This document shows positions 20,083 to 29,203 of a stretch of DNA of 64,000 nt, one piece after another; the stretch's first letter is position 1, and every line of letters begins with the position of its first letter. Both the position numbers and the translations under genes were made by a program. The DNA comes from Leptospira haakeii (GTDB taxonomy: Bacteria > Spirochaetota > Leptospiria > Leptospirales > Leptospiraceae). The stretch is from NCBI RefSeq assembly GCF_002812045.1, contig NZ_NPEG01000007.1:131131-195130 (forward strand), written 5' to 3'. A model generated the notes under the pieces. That model searched no databases. It was not told the DNA's origin and saw only the letters and a list, made by a program, of their open reading frames with translations.

Positions 20083-20835
20083 ATGAAACGGAACACAACC
20101 AAGACGCTATTGACGATGATTCTAGGAATATCCTTCTTAATGAATTGCGACCAAGGCTCGAAAGAGTCCAACGCTGCACTTGTACTAGGAGCTTTAAACA
20201 GCGCCTGCATAGATGCAGCAGTTGCTAATGATGAGATCGCGGAAACTGCAATCACTGCAGGGATCAATACTTTCCAATTGATCTCCATCCCAACTGCAGG
20301 TGCGGCAAGACATATCAGATTAGAAGGAGCATTGCTCCAGGCCCTAAGCGGACACGGAACCATCTACCTAGCAACTGGATACACTGATTCATTAGCAGGA
20401 ACTACTTCTACACCTTCAACAACTGCAGGTGACGGAAAACTCGTAGTGAACATCTACCAAGGCGGACCAATGGTTTACGCAGGTTACTCTGCAACCACAG
20501 CTTATGGAACAGATGATGGAACTGCAACCGCAGCCCTCGGAGGAACCGGAACTAGCTTGTTCTCTTCCTTCACCACTACAGCAAGTGATGTTTGTTTAGA
20601 TATCAGCGCAGATACAACACCAAAAGTTACGATTTGGGGAAGTGGGTACAAAGGTGCAAACTGCAAGAAGAGATGTACCCTTACTGAGTCTAACGCAATT
20701 ATCAATAAAGCTAATTGGCCAAGCGGTGCAGGTATCGGCTCTACCGGTAGCACTAGCACTTATTACAAGACCGGCAGTTCTGCTTCCGGAGTAACAGCGA
20801 CCAAGGTAGTAACTTATAGCACTACTGCGCTTTAA
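20083..20835 (+). CDS. Unknown lipoprotein heading the haem-uptake operon
   Basis: A 250-residue lipoprotein with lipobox FLMNC, preceded by a good AGGAG ribosome-binding site. The mature protein is rich in Thr, Ser, Gly and Ala with predicted beta strands. It has a cysteine-containing segment, ANCKKRCTLTESNAIINKA, that could form a CxxxC pair, plus an earlier AACIDAA-like cysteine near the N-terminus (SACIDAAV). No family is recognised. Position as first gene before an HmuY-like lipoprotein and a TonB-dependent receptor suggests a surface or periplasmic partner in haem capture; this is inference. A strong hairpin follows it at 20843-20865. Confidence 0.75.
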   Translation: MKRNTTKTLLTMILGISFLMNCDQGSKESNAALVLGALNSACIDAAVANDEIAETAITAGINTFQLISIPTAGAARHIRLEGALLQALSGHGTIYLATGYTDSLAGTTSTPSTTAGDGKLVVNIYQGGPMVYAGYSATTAYGTDDGTATAALGGTGTSLFSSFTTTASDVCLDISADTTPKVTIWGSGYKGANCKKRCTLTESNAIINKANWPSGAGIGSTGSTSTYYKTGSSASGVTATKVVTYSTTAL

Positions 20836-20842
20836 AAATTTT

Positions 20843-20865
20843 AGGCGGCCTTAATTCGGCCGCCT
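20843..20865 (+). terminator. Intercistronic hairpin, possible partial terminator
   Basis: AGGCGGCC (20843-20850), loop TTAATTC, GGCCGCCT (20858-20865) forms a perfect 8-bp stem. It is followed by only a weak U-rich stretch (TCTGTCATTATT). It sits between the first lipoprotein and the HmuY-like gene, so it may attenuate the operon or stabilise the upstream message rather than stop all transcription. Confidence 0.6.
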
Positions 20866-20903
20866 TCTGTCATTATTAATTTATGAAGAAGGGGGATTCG
20901 ATA

Positions 20904-21542
20904 ATGAAAACATTATATTCAATTTTCATTATTTTCATGGCAACTTTAACTGTTTTCTGCGGGCCTAGCACCGGAGGGGACGATGGACTTGCGATTTTAG
21001 CCGCATTGGAAGATGGCGGTGGAGGATGTATCAAAGCCCCTGGTGATACGACTACGACTCCCAATTCCCCATCTGCAGGAGTCAATACTACTAGAGTTAA
21101 CGCTACTGCAAGCGGATGTTGGGCGTACATAGACCTAAAAGCAGGTGGAGTAGAAACTACTAAGTCAGGTACCTGGGATCTAAGATTTAAAAGATTCGTA
21201 ATAGGTACAAACAGCGGAACCAGCGGTTCTGAAAATGGTGGCTCTTGTTTTAATGCAGGTGACACTAATCTTGCAGGTGTAACAGGAGGAGACTGCACTC
21301 CTCAAGTAGACGAACTCATGTCTCAAACCGGAGGCGGTGGATTCGGAACTGCAACAGAAAATGCAAGCCCCGCTCTCTGGGATTGGTACGATTATAACGG
21401 AACTACCCATATCCTTACACCGAAAGCAAGAGGGTATTTGATCCAAGGTTCAGACGGTTCTTTCTTCGGATTAGAGGTCACTGATTATTATGACGGTGCA
21501 AGTACCAGTGGATTTCCTACATTTAAATGGAAGACCCTCTGA
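20904..21542 (+). CDS. hmuY: HmuY-like haem-binding lipoprotein
   Basis: A 212-residue lipoprotein with lipobox LTVFC. The core has the HmuY-family pattern: a Trp/Tyr-containing first strand followed by KSGTWDLRFKRFVIGTNSG and SGSENGG. In Porphyromonas gingivalis HmuY captures haem and passes it to the TonB receptor HmuR. The start at 20904 is preferred over an upstream ATG at 20883 because GGGGG lies 9 bases before it and the signal peptide begins correctly. The stop overlaps the receptor start (TGATG at 21540-21544), so the two are translationally coupled. The exact haem ligands cannot be assigned by eye. Confidence 0.72.
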   Translation: MKTLYSIFIIFMATLTVFCGPSTGGDDGLAILAALEDGGGGCIKAPGDTTTTPNSPSAGVNTTRVNATASGCWAYIDLKAGGVETTKSGTWDLRFKRFVIGTNSGTSGSENGGSCFNAGDTNLAGVTGGDCTPQVDELMSQTGGGGFGTATENASPALWDWYDYNGTTHILTPKARGYLIQGSDGSFFGLEVTDYYDGASTSGFPTFKWKTL

Positions 21543-24034
21543 TGGGGAAGATCAAACCTTCTTCCGCTCCTAGGATATTATATCTGGTCTTATTTTCAGG
21601 TTTATGTTTCCTAGGAGTCCCTATCTTTTCCCAAGGAGAAGTTCTTCCTGAAAAAAAGACGGAAGAAAAAAAAGATGATTTAGATAAATCTAAAGTAAAT
21701 CCGGAAGCCGGAAAAGATATAACGAATGGGAACAATGATAGAGGTTCCATCATCACCGTTACTGGTACTCGTAGAAAAGGTTTTCTAAAGGATTCCACAA
21801 TTACTACCGAGGTGATCACCAGAAAAGATATAGATGCCATGGGAGCGAGAGATATCTCCCAAACTTTAGGAAACGTTCCAGGGATAGAAGTTCGCCCTGC
21901 ACAAGCAGGAGAAAGAGGATCTACAGTTCGTTTACAGGGTCTAGCAGGTCAAAACGTTTTGATCTTGGTGGACGGACAAAGGACTACTGGACGTTTCAGC
22001 GGCTCCATCGACTTAACCAGATTTAAAGCGGAAGATATAGAAAGAATCGAGATCGTAAAAGGTGCGTCATCCGCTCTTTATGGTTCTGATGCAATCGCGG
22101 GTGTAATCAATATCATCACTAAGGAACAAAAAGATCCTTATTCCGCGAACTTTAGGACCTTTATGGGAGGAGGAAATCCAGTCTATTATGGAACTGGAAC
22201 AGAGTTCCGTAACTATGCATCCGTAGGAGTACGTAGAGGGATAGTTTCCACCAATTTTACCGCAGGTTGGCATAGGGGAGATGGTTACGATCTAACTCCG
22301 GACGCAACCTTGGGACCTAAAAACGGAAGAATAGAAAGTCTTTCCTCTAGTTACTCGCCCTTCCCTACGAATACTCCTCTTTGGACAAAACTTTATATTT
22401 ATCGTCAAAAACTTCCTTACGAAGGTCCTCTAGAATCTACTTCAGGTAGTGCATTCGAGGATATAAACGTTTCGAACAAAACTACTTTTGATATTTCGGA
22501 AACTTTTAAATTAGGATTTCAGTTCTATTATAGATATTTAAACCAAAATGCCGTAGATGCAGTCCCCCCACGAGGAGTGTACGATAGAAGTAATAAAACC
22601 CATGATTTTATGGGTGCGGTCAACGCAGATTGGGAAATTACTAAAACATTAAACTTAAACGTAAATACAAACTACGCCAGATTTTTTGATACTTATACAT
22701 ACGACCAAAGAAAGTCAGACGCCCAAGACAAAAGAGAGAAGTTAGACAACGCGGTTACAGAACTAAGGACACGTTTAGATCATAAGATCTCCGATGGACA
22801 TGTGATCTCTTACGGTGCAGAAACATTAATAGATCAATTCTCTTCCGCAAGGATCGCTCCCGATTGTAAGAGAAATTTCCCAAATATTTGTGCGAGCGAT
22901 ATCTTAGGGGGAACAGATCCTTATCAAACTCAAAACGGGTATGCACAAAGACAAAGAAACGCATTTTATATACAGGATGAATGGAGAGTTTCCAGCGCCC
23001 CAAGGATCCAGATTGTTCCAGGGATCCGCTCTGACCACGACTCTATCTACGGAGGACAGGTCCTTCCTAAATTAGCAGTTCGTTACGATGTGACTGATAA
23101 ATTCCGCATTAGAGCAGCCAACGGTTTAGGATACAGAGCTCCTAGTTTTCAGGATTTATATTATAATTTCATAAACCCAGGCGTGGGTTATAGAGTGGCT
23201 GGAAATCCCAACTTAAAGCCGGAACTTTCTCGCAGTTATAACTTGGGTGGAGAATGGGAGCCGAATAAGGTATTCTGGTTCAGCTTTAACTTCTTCTATA
23301 ATAATATTGATAACCTAATCGGATTCAGAACGAACCCAACCAGAGACGCATCTGGATTACAGATTTTTAATACATCCAATTACCAAAAGGCTCTTACCAA
23401 AGGATTTGAATCTTCCGTAACTCTTAGAGTTCACCAAAATGTTTCTTTGGGCGGCGGTTATACGTATACCGACACAAGAGATGAATTAACCAATCTTCCT
23501 TTAGAAGGAAGAGGTTATCATAGATGGAACTTAAACGTTCGCTTCGATCATCAGCCTAGCGGGTTTAGTTTCTCCTTGTTCGCGGTGATTTTCGGGAAAC
23601 AACCGTATTACTGTACGAAAAATCCTCTTTGGTGTGATCCCGTTCTTCCTAGCGAATTATCTGCTCTCTCCGCTCAGTTAACCTCTCAGGCTACGAATAC
23701 GATCAACGCATTATTCGGAAGTATTCCAGGCGGAGTTCAGGAATATTGTACGGAAAGAAACTTATCTTACTGTACTACTGCCGCGACCTACGGAATTCGT
23801 ATGGTTAATCCTCATACAAATTTGAACTTCCGGATTTCTCAGAAAGTTTTAGGTGCTTTCGAGATATTTGCAGGTGTGGATAACGTTTTAGATACATTCG
23901 ATCTTACTTATAATCCTCAGAAGCCTAGATTCTATTATGTGGGGATAGACGGAAGATTTAATGCAACGTCTGGTCCTGCCGATTATTCTGCGGCTCCGAT
24001 GCCTTCTACTTCGCCTGTACCGGGAGTCCGGTAA
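21542..24034 (+). CDS. TonB-dependent outer-membrane receptor, probable haem/haemoprotein receptor
   Basis: An 830-residue outer-membrane protein. A signal peptide is followed by a charged stretch, a TonB-box-like ITVTGTR, a plug domain (MGARDISQTLGNVPGIEV, VLILVDGQR, ERIEIVKGASSALYGSDAIAGVINI) and a large beta barrel. Three cysteine pairs sit in presumed extracellular loops (DCKRNFPNIC; YCTKNPLWC; YCTERNLSYC), each probably disulfide-bonded. The barrel's last strand is RFYYVGIDGRFN, but the protein continues about 23 residues into a Pro/Ser-rich tail ending PVPGVR, unlike most barrels, which end at a terminal aromatic residue. Substrate assignment as haem is from the operon. Confidence 0.9.
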   Translation: MGKIKPSSAPRILYLVLFSGLCFLGVPIFSQGEVLPEKKTEEKKDDLDKSKVNPEAGKDITNGNNDRGSIITVTGTRRKGFLKDSTITTEVITRKDIDAMGARDISQTLGNVPGIEVRPAQAGERGSTVRLQGLAGQNVLILVDGQRTTGRFSGSIDLTRFKAEDIERIEIVKGASSALYGSDAIAGVINIITKEQKDPYSANFRTFMGGGNPVYYGTGTEFRNYASVGVRRGIVSTNFTAGWHRGDGYDLTPDATLGPKNGRIESLSSSYSPFPTNTPLWTKLYIYRQKLPYEGPLESTSGSAFEDINVSNKTTFDISETFKLGFQFYYRYLNQNAVDAVPPRGVYDRSNKTHDFMGAVNADWEITKTLNLNVNTNYARFFDTYTYDQRKSDAQDKREKLDNAVTELRTRLDHKISDGHVISYGAETLIDQFSSARIAPDCKRNFPNICASDILGGTDPYQTQNGYAQRQRNAFYIQDEWRVSSAPRIQIVPGIRSDHDSIYGGQVLPKLAVRYDVTDKFRIRAANGLGYRAPSFQDLYYNFINPGVGYRVAGNPNLKPELSRSYNLGGEWEPNKVFWFSFNFFYNNIDNLIGFRTNPTRDASGLQIFNTSNYQKALTKGFESSVTLRVHQNVSLGGGYTYTDTRDELTNLPLEGRGYHRWNLNVRFDHQPSGFSFSLFAVIFGKQPYYCTKNPLWCDPVLPSELSALSAQLTSQATNTINALFGSIPGGVQEYCTERNLSYCTTAATYGIRMVNPHTNLNFRISQKVLGAFEIFAGVDNVLDTFDLTYNPQKPRFYYVGIDGRFNATSGPADYSAAPMPSTSPVPGVR

Positions 24035-24056
24035 AAATAAAATTGGGAGAACCAAT

Positions 24057-24911
24057 ATGAAAAAACTAATAAGCTTAGCTTTGTTCCTCTGTTTACCTGC
24101 AACTATATTCGCAGAGGCAAAAGAACTCAGGATCGTAACATTAAACGGAACCGTTTCCGAGATCGTTTTTGCATTAGGAAAAGGTAAATTAGTCGTAGGA
24201 AACGATACTTCTTCCCTTTATCCTCCTGAAGCAGTATCACTTCCTAAAGTAGGTTATCAAAGAATGCTTTCCGCAGAAGGGATTCTTTCTTTAAAACCGA
24301 ATCTAATCCTTGGATTAGAATACGCAGGTCCTCCCGAAGTAATTGAACAACTTAAATCCGCCGGTTTAAAAGTGATTATCTATCCTGGATTACCTGGAGT
24401 AGAGCCTGCGCTAAATAATATTCTTGCGATTGGAAAAGAGATCGGAGCCGAAAAAGAAGCACAAAAGATCGTACAAGATATTCGCAAAAAACATTCCAAA
24501 ATTGCGGAGAAGGTTTCCAAACTAAAATCCAAACCGAAAGTATTATTCGTATATCATAGAGGAACAAGCCTCGCACAAGTTTCCGGAACGGAAACTCCTG
24601 CAGACGAAATGATCCGACTCGGAGGGGGAGCCAATGCAGTCGATGGATTCAAAGGTTTTAAACCGATCACTCCTGAAGCGGTAATCGCAGCACAACCTGA
24701 TATCATCTTAATTCCGAGCAGAGGTTTAGAAAGTCTTGGCGGAAAAGACGGAGTGTTCGCACTTCCTGGTGTGAAAGATACTCCTGCCGGAAAAAAATCC
24801 AGAGTGGTTGCGATAGATGATCTAGTTCTCTTAGGTTTTGGCCCAAGACTTGGTCAGGGTATAGAGGAATTATTCGAATCATTCCATCCAAAAACACCTG
24901 AGAAAAAATGA
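24057..24911 (+). CDS. hmuT: Haem ABC transporter, periplasmic binding protein
   Basis: Read from the ATG at 24057 (GGGAGA 6 bases upstream), this is a 284-residue protein with a clear signal peptide ending near FAEAK. The HmuT pattern is visible: RIVTLNGTVSEIVFALG, then VGYQRMLSAEGILSLKPN, where the Tyr in the YQR segment corresponds to the haem-ligand tyrosine of HmuT/ShuT. Its C-terminal half has PDIILIPSRGLESLGG and LLGFGPRLGQG. It hands haem to the HmuU permease. An upstream in-frame ATG inside the receptor gene (23961) is rejected because it would precede the signal peptide by 32 residues. Confidence 0.9.
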   Translation: MKKLISLALFLCLPATIFAEAKELRIVTLNGTVSEIVFALGKGKLVVGNDTSSLYPPEAVSLPKVGYQRMLSAEGILSLKPNLILGLEYAGPPEVIEQLKSAGLKVIIYPGLPGVEPALNNILAIGKEIGAEKEAQKIVQDIRKKHSKIAEKVSKLKSKPKVLFVYHRGTSLAQVSGTETPADEMIRLGGGANAVDGFKGFKPITPEAVIAAQPDIILIPSRGLESLGGKDGVFALPGVKDTPAGKKSRVVAIDDLVLLGFGPRLGQGIEELFESFHPKTPEKK

Positions 24912-26038
24912 TCGTATCTTCTTTGGAGACTTCTTCCTCTGAAATGAAACCTAAAGGGGAAGAAAGGAAGAAAAATGCAGGACGCAAAGTCCCAGCCATC
25001 TTCGTATATGCAGTGTTAGCTGCCGGACTTTTTGGAATAGGAATACTTTCCCTTAAATTCGGTTCTATCCAACTTTCCACGGGAGAAATCCTAAAAGTAT
25101 TACTATTAGGACAGGATTCCTTATCCGAATTAGAAGTCCCTCATTCCATTTTAGTTTGGAATTTGAGAATGCCTAGGCTAGTATTATCTATGTTAGTTGG
25201 GGCATGTCTTGCTTCTGCTGGCGTTTGTATACAAGGACTATTTCGAAACCCATTAGTAGAACCTGGGTTCATAGGAGTGAGTCCCGGAGCGGCATTAGCC
25301 GCTTCTACTTGGATCGTATTTTCAGAAAAGATACTTACCTTCTTTCCGGCCGAGTTAAGAGGAAAAGAAAGTTTCTTATTACAGTTATGTGCATTTGGCG
25401 GAGCTCTTTCTGTTTCCTTCTTCTTGCATGTGGTTTCTAAAAGAGAAGGCGGAGGATTTTCCTTAGTTCTGGTGCTTGCAGGGATCGCAGTGAATGCAAC
25501 TGTCGTTTCCCTTTTGGGATTTTTATCTTATCTAGCGGATGATACCCAACTTAGAAACCTAACCTTCTGGAGTTTGGGAAGTATGGCAGTCGCAAGCTGG
25601 CATAAAATTTATCTATTGGGTACTGTCCTTCTCGTTGTTACTTTCTTCTTCCCTGTATTAGCTAGAGGTTTAGATGCATTGGCATTGGGAGAAGCAGAAG
25701 CTTTTCATACGGGTTTCAAAGTGAGAAGGATCCGAAACCTCACCATCGTTTTAGCAAGTCTGTTAGTAGGTGTAAGTATTTCCATCTGCGGGAATATTGC
25801 ATTCGTTGGTTTAATCGTCCCTCATATTCTGAGAATGGTTTTAGGGCCTGGTCATAAAACATTATTACCCGCTTCCTTATTCGGAGGAGCACTTCTTCTT
25901 GCGATCGCAGACTTAGCGGCAAGAACTGTTGCCTTCCCTTCAGAACTTCCGATCGGAATTATCGCAGCAGGAATAGGTGGTCCATTCTTCTTATTCTTAA
26001 TCTTACAAGCAAAACGTAGAGAAGGAGAATTTAGATGA
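24908..26038 (+). CDS. hmuU: Haem ABC transporter, permease
   Basis: FecCD/BtuC-family inner-membrane permease of 376 residues with about ten helices. Family motifs are RMPRLVLSMLVGACLASAGVCIQGLFRNPLVEPGFIGVSPGAALAA in continuous order (only partly quoted: GVCIQGLFRNPLVEP), SLGSMA after the central TLRNLTFWS-like strand, and the coupling loop SICGNIAFVGLIVPHILRM. The N-terminus carries an extra soluble stretch of about 30 charged residues (KPKGEERKKNAGRK). The start overlaps the hmuT stop by 4 bases (ATGA). It acts with hmuV as the ATPase. Confidence 0.93.
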   Translation: MIVSSLETSSSEMKPKGEERKKNAGRKVPAIFVYAVLAAGLFGIGILSLKFGSIQLSTGEILKVLLLGQDSLSELEVPHSILVWNLRMPRLVLSMLVGACLASAGVCIQGLFRNPLVEPGFIGVSPGAALAASTWIVFSEKILTFFPAELRGKESFLLQLCAFGGALSVSFFLHVVSKREGGGFSLVLVLAGIAVNATVVSLLGFLSYLADDTQLRNLTFWSLGSMAVASWHKIYLLGTVLLVVTFFFPVLARGLDALALGEAEAFHTGFKVRRIRNLTIVLASLLVGVSISICGNIAFVGLIVPHILRMVLGPGHKTLLPASLFGGALLLAIADLAARTVAFPSELPIGIIAAGIGGPFFLFLILQAKRREGEFR

Positions 26039-26892
26039 GCCTAGTATTATCAGACATTTCCTTATCAAGAGGTGGAAGGTTCTTATTATCAGGGGTAAAC
26101 TTAAGTTTATATCCTGGAGAACTTTTGATCGTGCTTGGTCCAAATGGAGCAGGAAAATCCACCTTATTAAAATTATTCTCAGGGGAAATATCTCCGGACA
26201 AAGGATTGGTGCTATTGGATGGGATCCCTTTGTCTGAATATGATTCGGAAGACTTGGCACTCAGAAGAAGTGTACTTTCTCAAGAATCAGAGATCCATTT
26301 CCCATTTATCGCAGATGAGATCGTCCGGATGGGAAGGTCCTGCTCTAAATTAAGAGTTCCTAAACCGCTAGAGGATCAGATCACCGAAGAAGCATTCCAT
26401 TCGGTCAATCTAGGAGAAAGAGAAAGATTTCAAATTTATAATAAACTTTCCGGTGGGGAAAAACAAAGAACCCAGATGGCAAGGGTTTTAGTGCAGGATA
26501 AAGAACCTACCCAAAGAGAAAGTTATGTTCTTTTGGATGAACCGGGTGCCTCTTTAGATCCGAACAGAATACATTCTTTATTAGAAAAAGCAAAAAAACT
26601 CAGCAAAGAAGGGAGAGGAGTTCTCTGTATTCTCCATGACCTGAACCTTGCATTGAGATACGCAGATAGGATCGCAGTATTAAAAGAAGGTAAAATACTA
26701 GCGGATGGCGTTCCTGGGAATATTCTGGATGAAAAATTCGTATTAGAACATTTCCTATTGAGAACCCAAAAAGTTCCCTTCCCGGAAGGAGGGCATTATT
26801 TGATCCCTCTTGGTCCCGCAGAACCAAATAAAATAAACGGCCTGTCCTATACATTAGATGCTAAAGGAGTCAAAGAAAATGTCCATCGCTGA
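26035..26892 (+). CDS. hmuV: Haem ABC transporter, ATP-binding protein
   Basis: ABC ATPase of 285 residues. Walker A is GPNGAGKST (residues about 38-46), the Q-loop reads LSQES, the ABC signature KLSGGEKQR, Walker B YVLLDEPGASLD, and the switch histidine is in LHDLNLALRYADRI. Length and sequence fit the HmuV/BhuV haem importers, which are FecE-like. The start overlaps hmuU by 4 bases, and the stop lies 14 bases inside hmuS. It powers transport by the HmuU dimer. Confidence 0.94.
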   Translation: MSLVLSDISLSRGGRFLLSGVNLSLYPGELLIVLGPNGAGKSTLLKLFSGEISPDKGLVLLDGIPLSEYDSEDLALRRSVLSQESEIHFPFIADEIVRMGRSCSKLRVPKPLEDQITEEAFHSVNLGERERFQIYNKLSGGEKQRTQMARVLVQDKEPTQRESYVLLDEPGASLDPNRIHSLLEKAKKLSKEGRGVLCILHDLNLALRYADRIAVLKEGKILADGVPGNILDEKFVLEHFLLRTQKVPFPEGGHYLIPLGPAEPNKINGLSYTLDAKGVKENVHR

Positions 26893-27964
26893 ATCGTTAG
26901 AGATCGAGAATATCATCAAAGATTGGAAACAGATCAAAGAAACACAACCTCGTCTTAGAATGAGAGAGATCGCTTCCCAACTCAAAACCTCGGAGGGTGG
27001 ACTACTCGCTGCCTCTGAAATTTCCAAGGCGGAAGGATTTCCTCAAGTTTCTTCTCTCCAAACAAATTGGGGCGAATTATTCGCAAAGTTCGGGGAATTA
27101 GGACATGTAATGGTCCTCACTCGTAACGAAGCCTGCGTACATGAAAGAAAAGGAATATTCGAAAAAGTAAGTTCCGGTCCTGGACATATCTTAGTCGTTG
27201 GAGCAGATATTGATCTCAGACTTTTCCCAGGAATTTGGAAATTCGGTTTCGCAGTGGAAGAACCTAAACAAGATTCCACACAAAGATCTTTCCAATTCTT
27301 CAATGAAAATGGAGAAGCAATGTTCAAACTTTTCCTTACGGACAAATCGAATGTATCCGCTTGGGAAAAATTAAGATCGGAATTCAAAAACGGATCTCCG
27401 GACTTCTCCCCTTTATTCTCCTCTGAAAACAAAAAAGGAACTGCGGTCGCAGAGAAAAAAGAGATCAGCTCGGAAATCAAAGAAGAGTTCCTGAGCGACT
27501 GGGGAAAATTAGAAGATACCCATGAATTTTTCTCTCTATTAAAAAAACATGGTGTTTCCAGGATCCAATCCATGGAGATCGCCGACGGGAAATTCACCAA
27601 AACTGTAGAGCCTAAAGCTGTCTTAAGAATGTTGGAAATGGCTTCCTTAGACAGAAGCCCTATTATGGTTTTTGTGGGAAACCCTGGATCAATTCAGATC
27701 CATACGGGAGAAGTCACCAATATTAAAGTTTTAGAATCTTGGTGGAATGTCCTAGATCCGGAATTCAATCTACACTTAAGATCGGATCTAATTTCTAAAG
27801 TTTATATCGTGGATAAACCTTCTAAAGACGGAGTCATTCACTCTATGGAAGTATATGATGCAGATGGAGAATTGATCGTTCAGTTTTTCGGAAAAAGAAA
27901 ACCGGGACAACCCGAAAGAACTGATTGGGTCGGTTTACTGGACAAGGTATCAGAGCCAGTCTGA
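26879..27964 (+). CDS. hmuS: HmuS/HemS-family haem-handling protein
   Basis: A 361-residue cytosolic protein made of two similar halves, as in HemS/HmuS/ShuS. The N-terminal half has LRMREIASQLKTSEGGLLAA and VMVLTRNEACVHERKG; the C-terminal half repeats the fold with PIMVFVGNPGSIQIHTGEV and ends VYDADGELIVQFFG. Members bind, shuttle or break down imported haem. The ATG at 26879 is preferred over one at 26858: AGGAG lies about 10 bases before it and the sequence begins at the family start. Last gene of the operon. No HemO-type haem oxygenase is seen in the window. Confidence 0.88.
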   Translation: MSIAESLEIENIIKDWKQIKETQPRLRMREIASQLKTSEGGLLAASEISKAEGFPQVSSLQTNWGELFAKFGELGHVMVLTRNEACVHERKGIFEKVSSGPGHILVVGADIDLRLFPGIWKFGFAVEEPKQDSTQRSFQFFNENGEAMFKLFLTDKSNVSAWEKLRSEFKNGSPDFSPLFSSENKKGTAVAEKKEISSEIKEEFLSDWGKLEDTHEFFSLLKKHGVSRIQSMEIADGKFTKTVEPKAVLRMLEMASLDRSPIMVFVGNPGSIQIHTGEVTNIKVLESWWNVLDPEFNLHLRSDLISKVYIVDKPSKDGVIHSMEVYDADGELIVQFFGKRKPGQPERTDWVGLLDKVSEPV

Positions 27965-28017
27965 AGTCAGGTCGTTAGCTCTTCTGGAATATGTCCAAAG
28001 AGCTAACGATATTTCCT

Positions 28018-28446
28018 TTAAACACTCTTATGTGTTTCTATATAAAAATCCGCCGAGATACGACCGGATCCATACAATGAAAAGTGTAAAAGTAAAAGTA
28101 GGATCATGGATGCATAAGGCAGATTTGATCCTGCGGACACAAAACCTTCTCTTGCATGTATGAACAAAACGGCCCCGACTAGTACGGGCAATTGTAAAAT
28201 CGCGGAGAATCTAGTCAGAAGTCCTACCATCAGCAGCACACCACCACAAATGTGAGCGATCACTATATAATGGGCCAATAATGTAGAAGCATAAGGAGCA
28301 TTATTTAATTCCATTAGTCGGATAAGCGCATCCGTATCCGCAAGGAATGCAAGTCCCTTATACACCAAAACCCCGCCCAAATATACGCGGACCATATCGA
28401 TCCACCAATCCCGATGAGTCTCTAACCAATCATGCCATCTTTCCAT
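28018..28446 (-). CDS. DoxX-family membrane protein
   Basis: A 142-residue inner-membrane protein with four helices: RVYLGGVLVYKGLAFL, YIVIAHICGGVLLMVGLL, LVGAVLFIHA and ASMILLLLLHFSLY. The order and the GLL-R pattern fit the DoxX/DoxD family, which is often linked to thiol or oxidative stress; the specific role is unknown. The ATG at 28446 is chosen over one 27 bases upstream because GGAGGTCCGT directly precedes it. Convergent with hmuS. Confidence 0.82.
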   Translation of the reverse strand: MERWHDWLETHRDWWIDMVRVYLGGVLVYKGLAFLADTDALIRLMELNNAPYASTLLAHYIVIAHICGGVLLMVGLLTRFSAILQLPVLVGAVLFIHAREGFVSAGSNLPYASMILLLLLHFSLYGSGRISADFYIETHKSV

Positions 28447-28574
28447 ACGGACCTCCGTCCTGCGATGGAACATTCTATCTTTCTTTTTTTGAAATGCAAG
28501 ACCTCTTGTAAAAAAGAGATCTAATATAATCGAACAATCGTTTATTAATATTTGTTTAAACTCATCCGAAAGGA

Positions 28575-29147
28575 TTATTTACAGAATAGCTTTCTATTCT
28601 CTAATCTACATCTTGCAGTTCTGCCGGCTTTGGTATACTTACCGTTTCCGTTACCTTCTGCCGTAAATGATCCGCTAAAAACGGAACCATCTCGAAACAC
28701 ATAACGTCCGGCGCCTGATTTTTTATCATCGGACCAATTACCTTCGTATCTGTCTCCGTCGGAATAAGCTAAGGTCCCCCAACCTTCTCTCATCTCACCT
28801 GAAAATCTACCTGAATAAACGTCTTTTGTATCATAAACATAGACACCTTCCCCATTCTTGCAGTTTCCTTTTTTGCATCCCGGAGAACCGCTTGCAAAAG
28901 ATCTTATATTAACTCCAGGACTAGGCTCCGGTTTTCTTTCAATAGGTTTACCATCCGCATCTTCATCGAAATATTCTCTAGAAGAAATATCAGAATCTTG
29001 GTCCCTATCATCCGCCTTCTTTTTAGGTTTTAGTCTTTCGATCTCTGGGTTGGACTTAGGTTTTGGTTTGGAACAATTTGAAAAGAAGAAGTAGCTGGAA
29101 AATATGAAAACGAATAAGGTAATCGAACTGAAAATTTTTTTGATCAT
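28575..29147 (-). CDS. MORN-repeat lipoprotein
   Basis: A 190-residue protein with a lipobox (FFSNC), a low-complexity Lys/Pro/Asp-rich linker (about 27-85), and a C-terminal domain of three to four MORN units such as YSGRFSGEMREGWGTLAY and YEGNWSDDKKSGAGRYVF. MORN repeats form beta-hairpin rods used in membrane or protein contacts. Two CxxxxxC-like cysteines (GCKKGNC) precede the first unit, and another pair closes the protein (CRLENRKLFC). The linker suggests the domain projects away from the membrane. Function unknown. Confidence 0.84.
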   Translation of the reverse strand: MIKKIFSSITLFVFIFSSYFFFSNCSKPKPKSNPEIERLKPKKKADDRDQDSDISSREYFDEDADGKPIERKPEPSPGVNIRSFASGSPGCKKGNCKNGEGVYVYDTKDVYSGRFSGEMREGWGTLAYSDGDRYEGNWSDDKKSGAGRYVFRDGSVFSGSFTAEGNGNGKYTKAGRTARCRLENRKLFCK

Positions 29148-29203
29148 TCTGGATCCCGGATTCCGTATAGAGAGCCCGGGAAGATCAGAATGTCAATAAA
29201 GTT

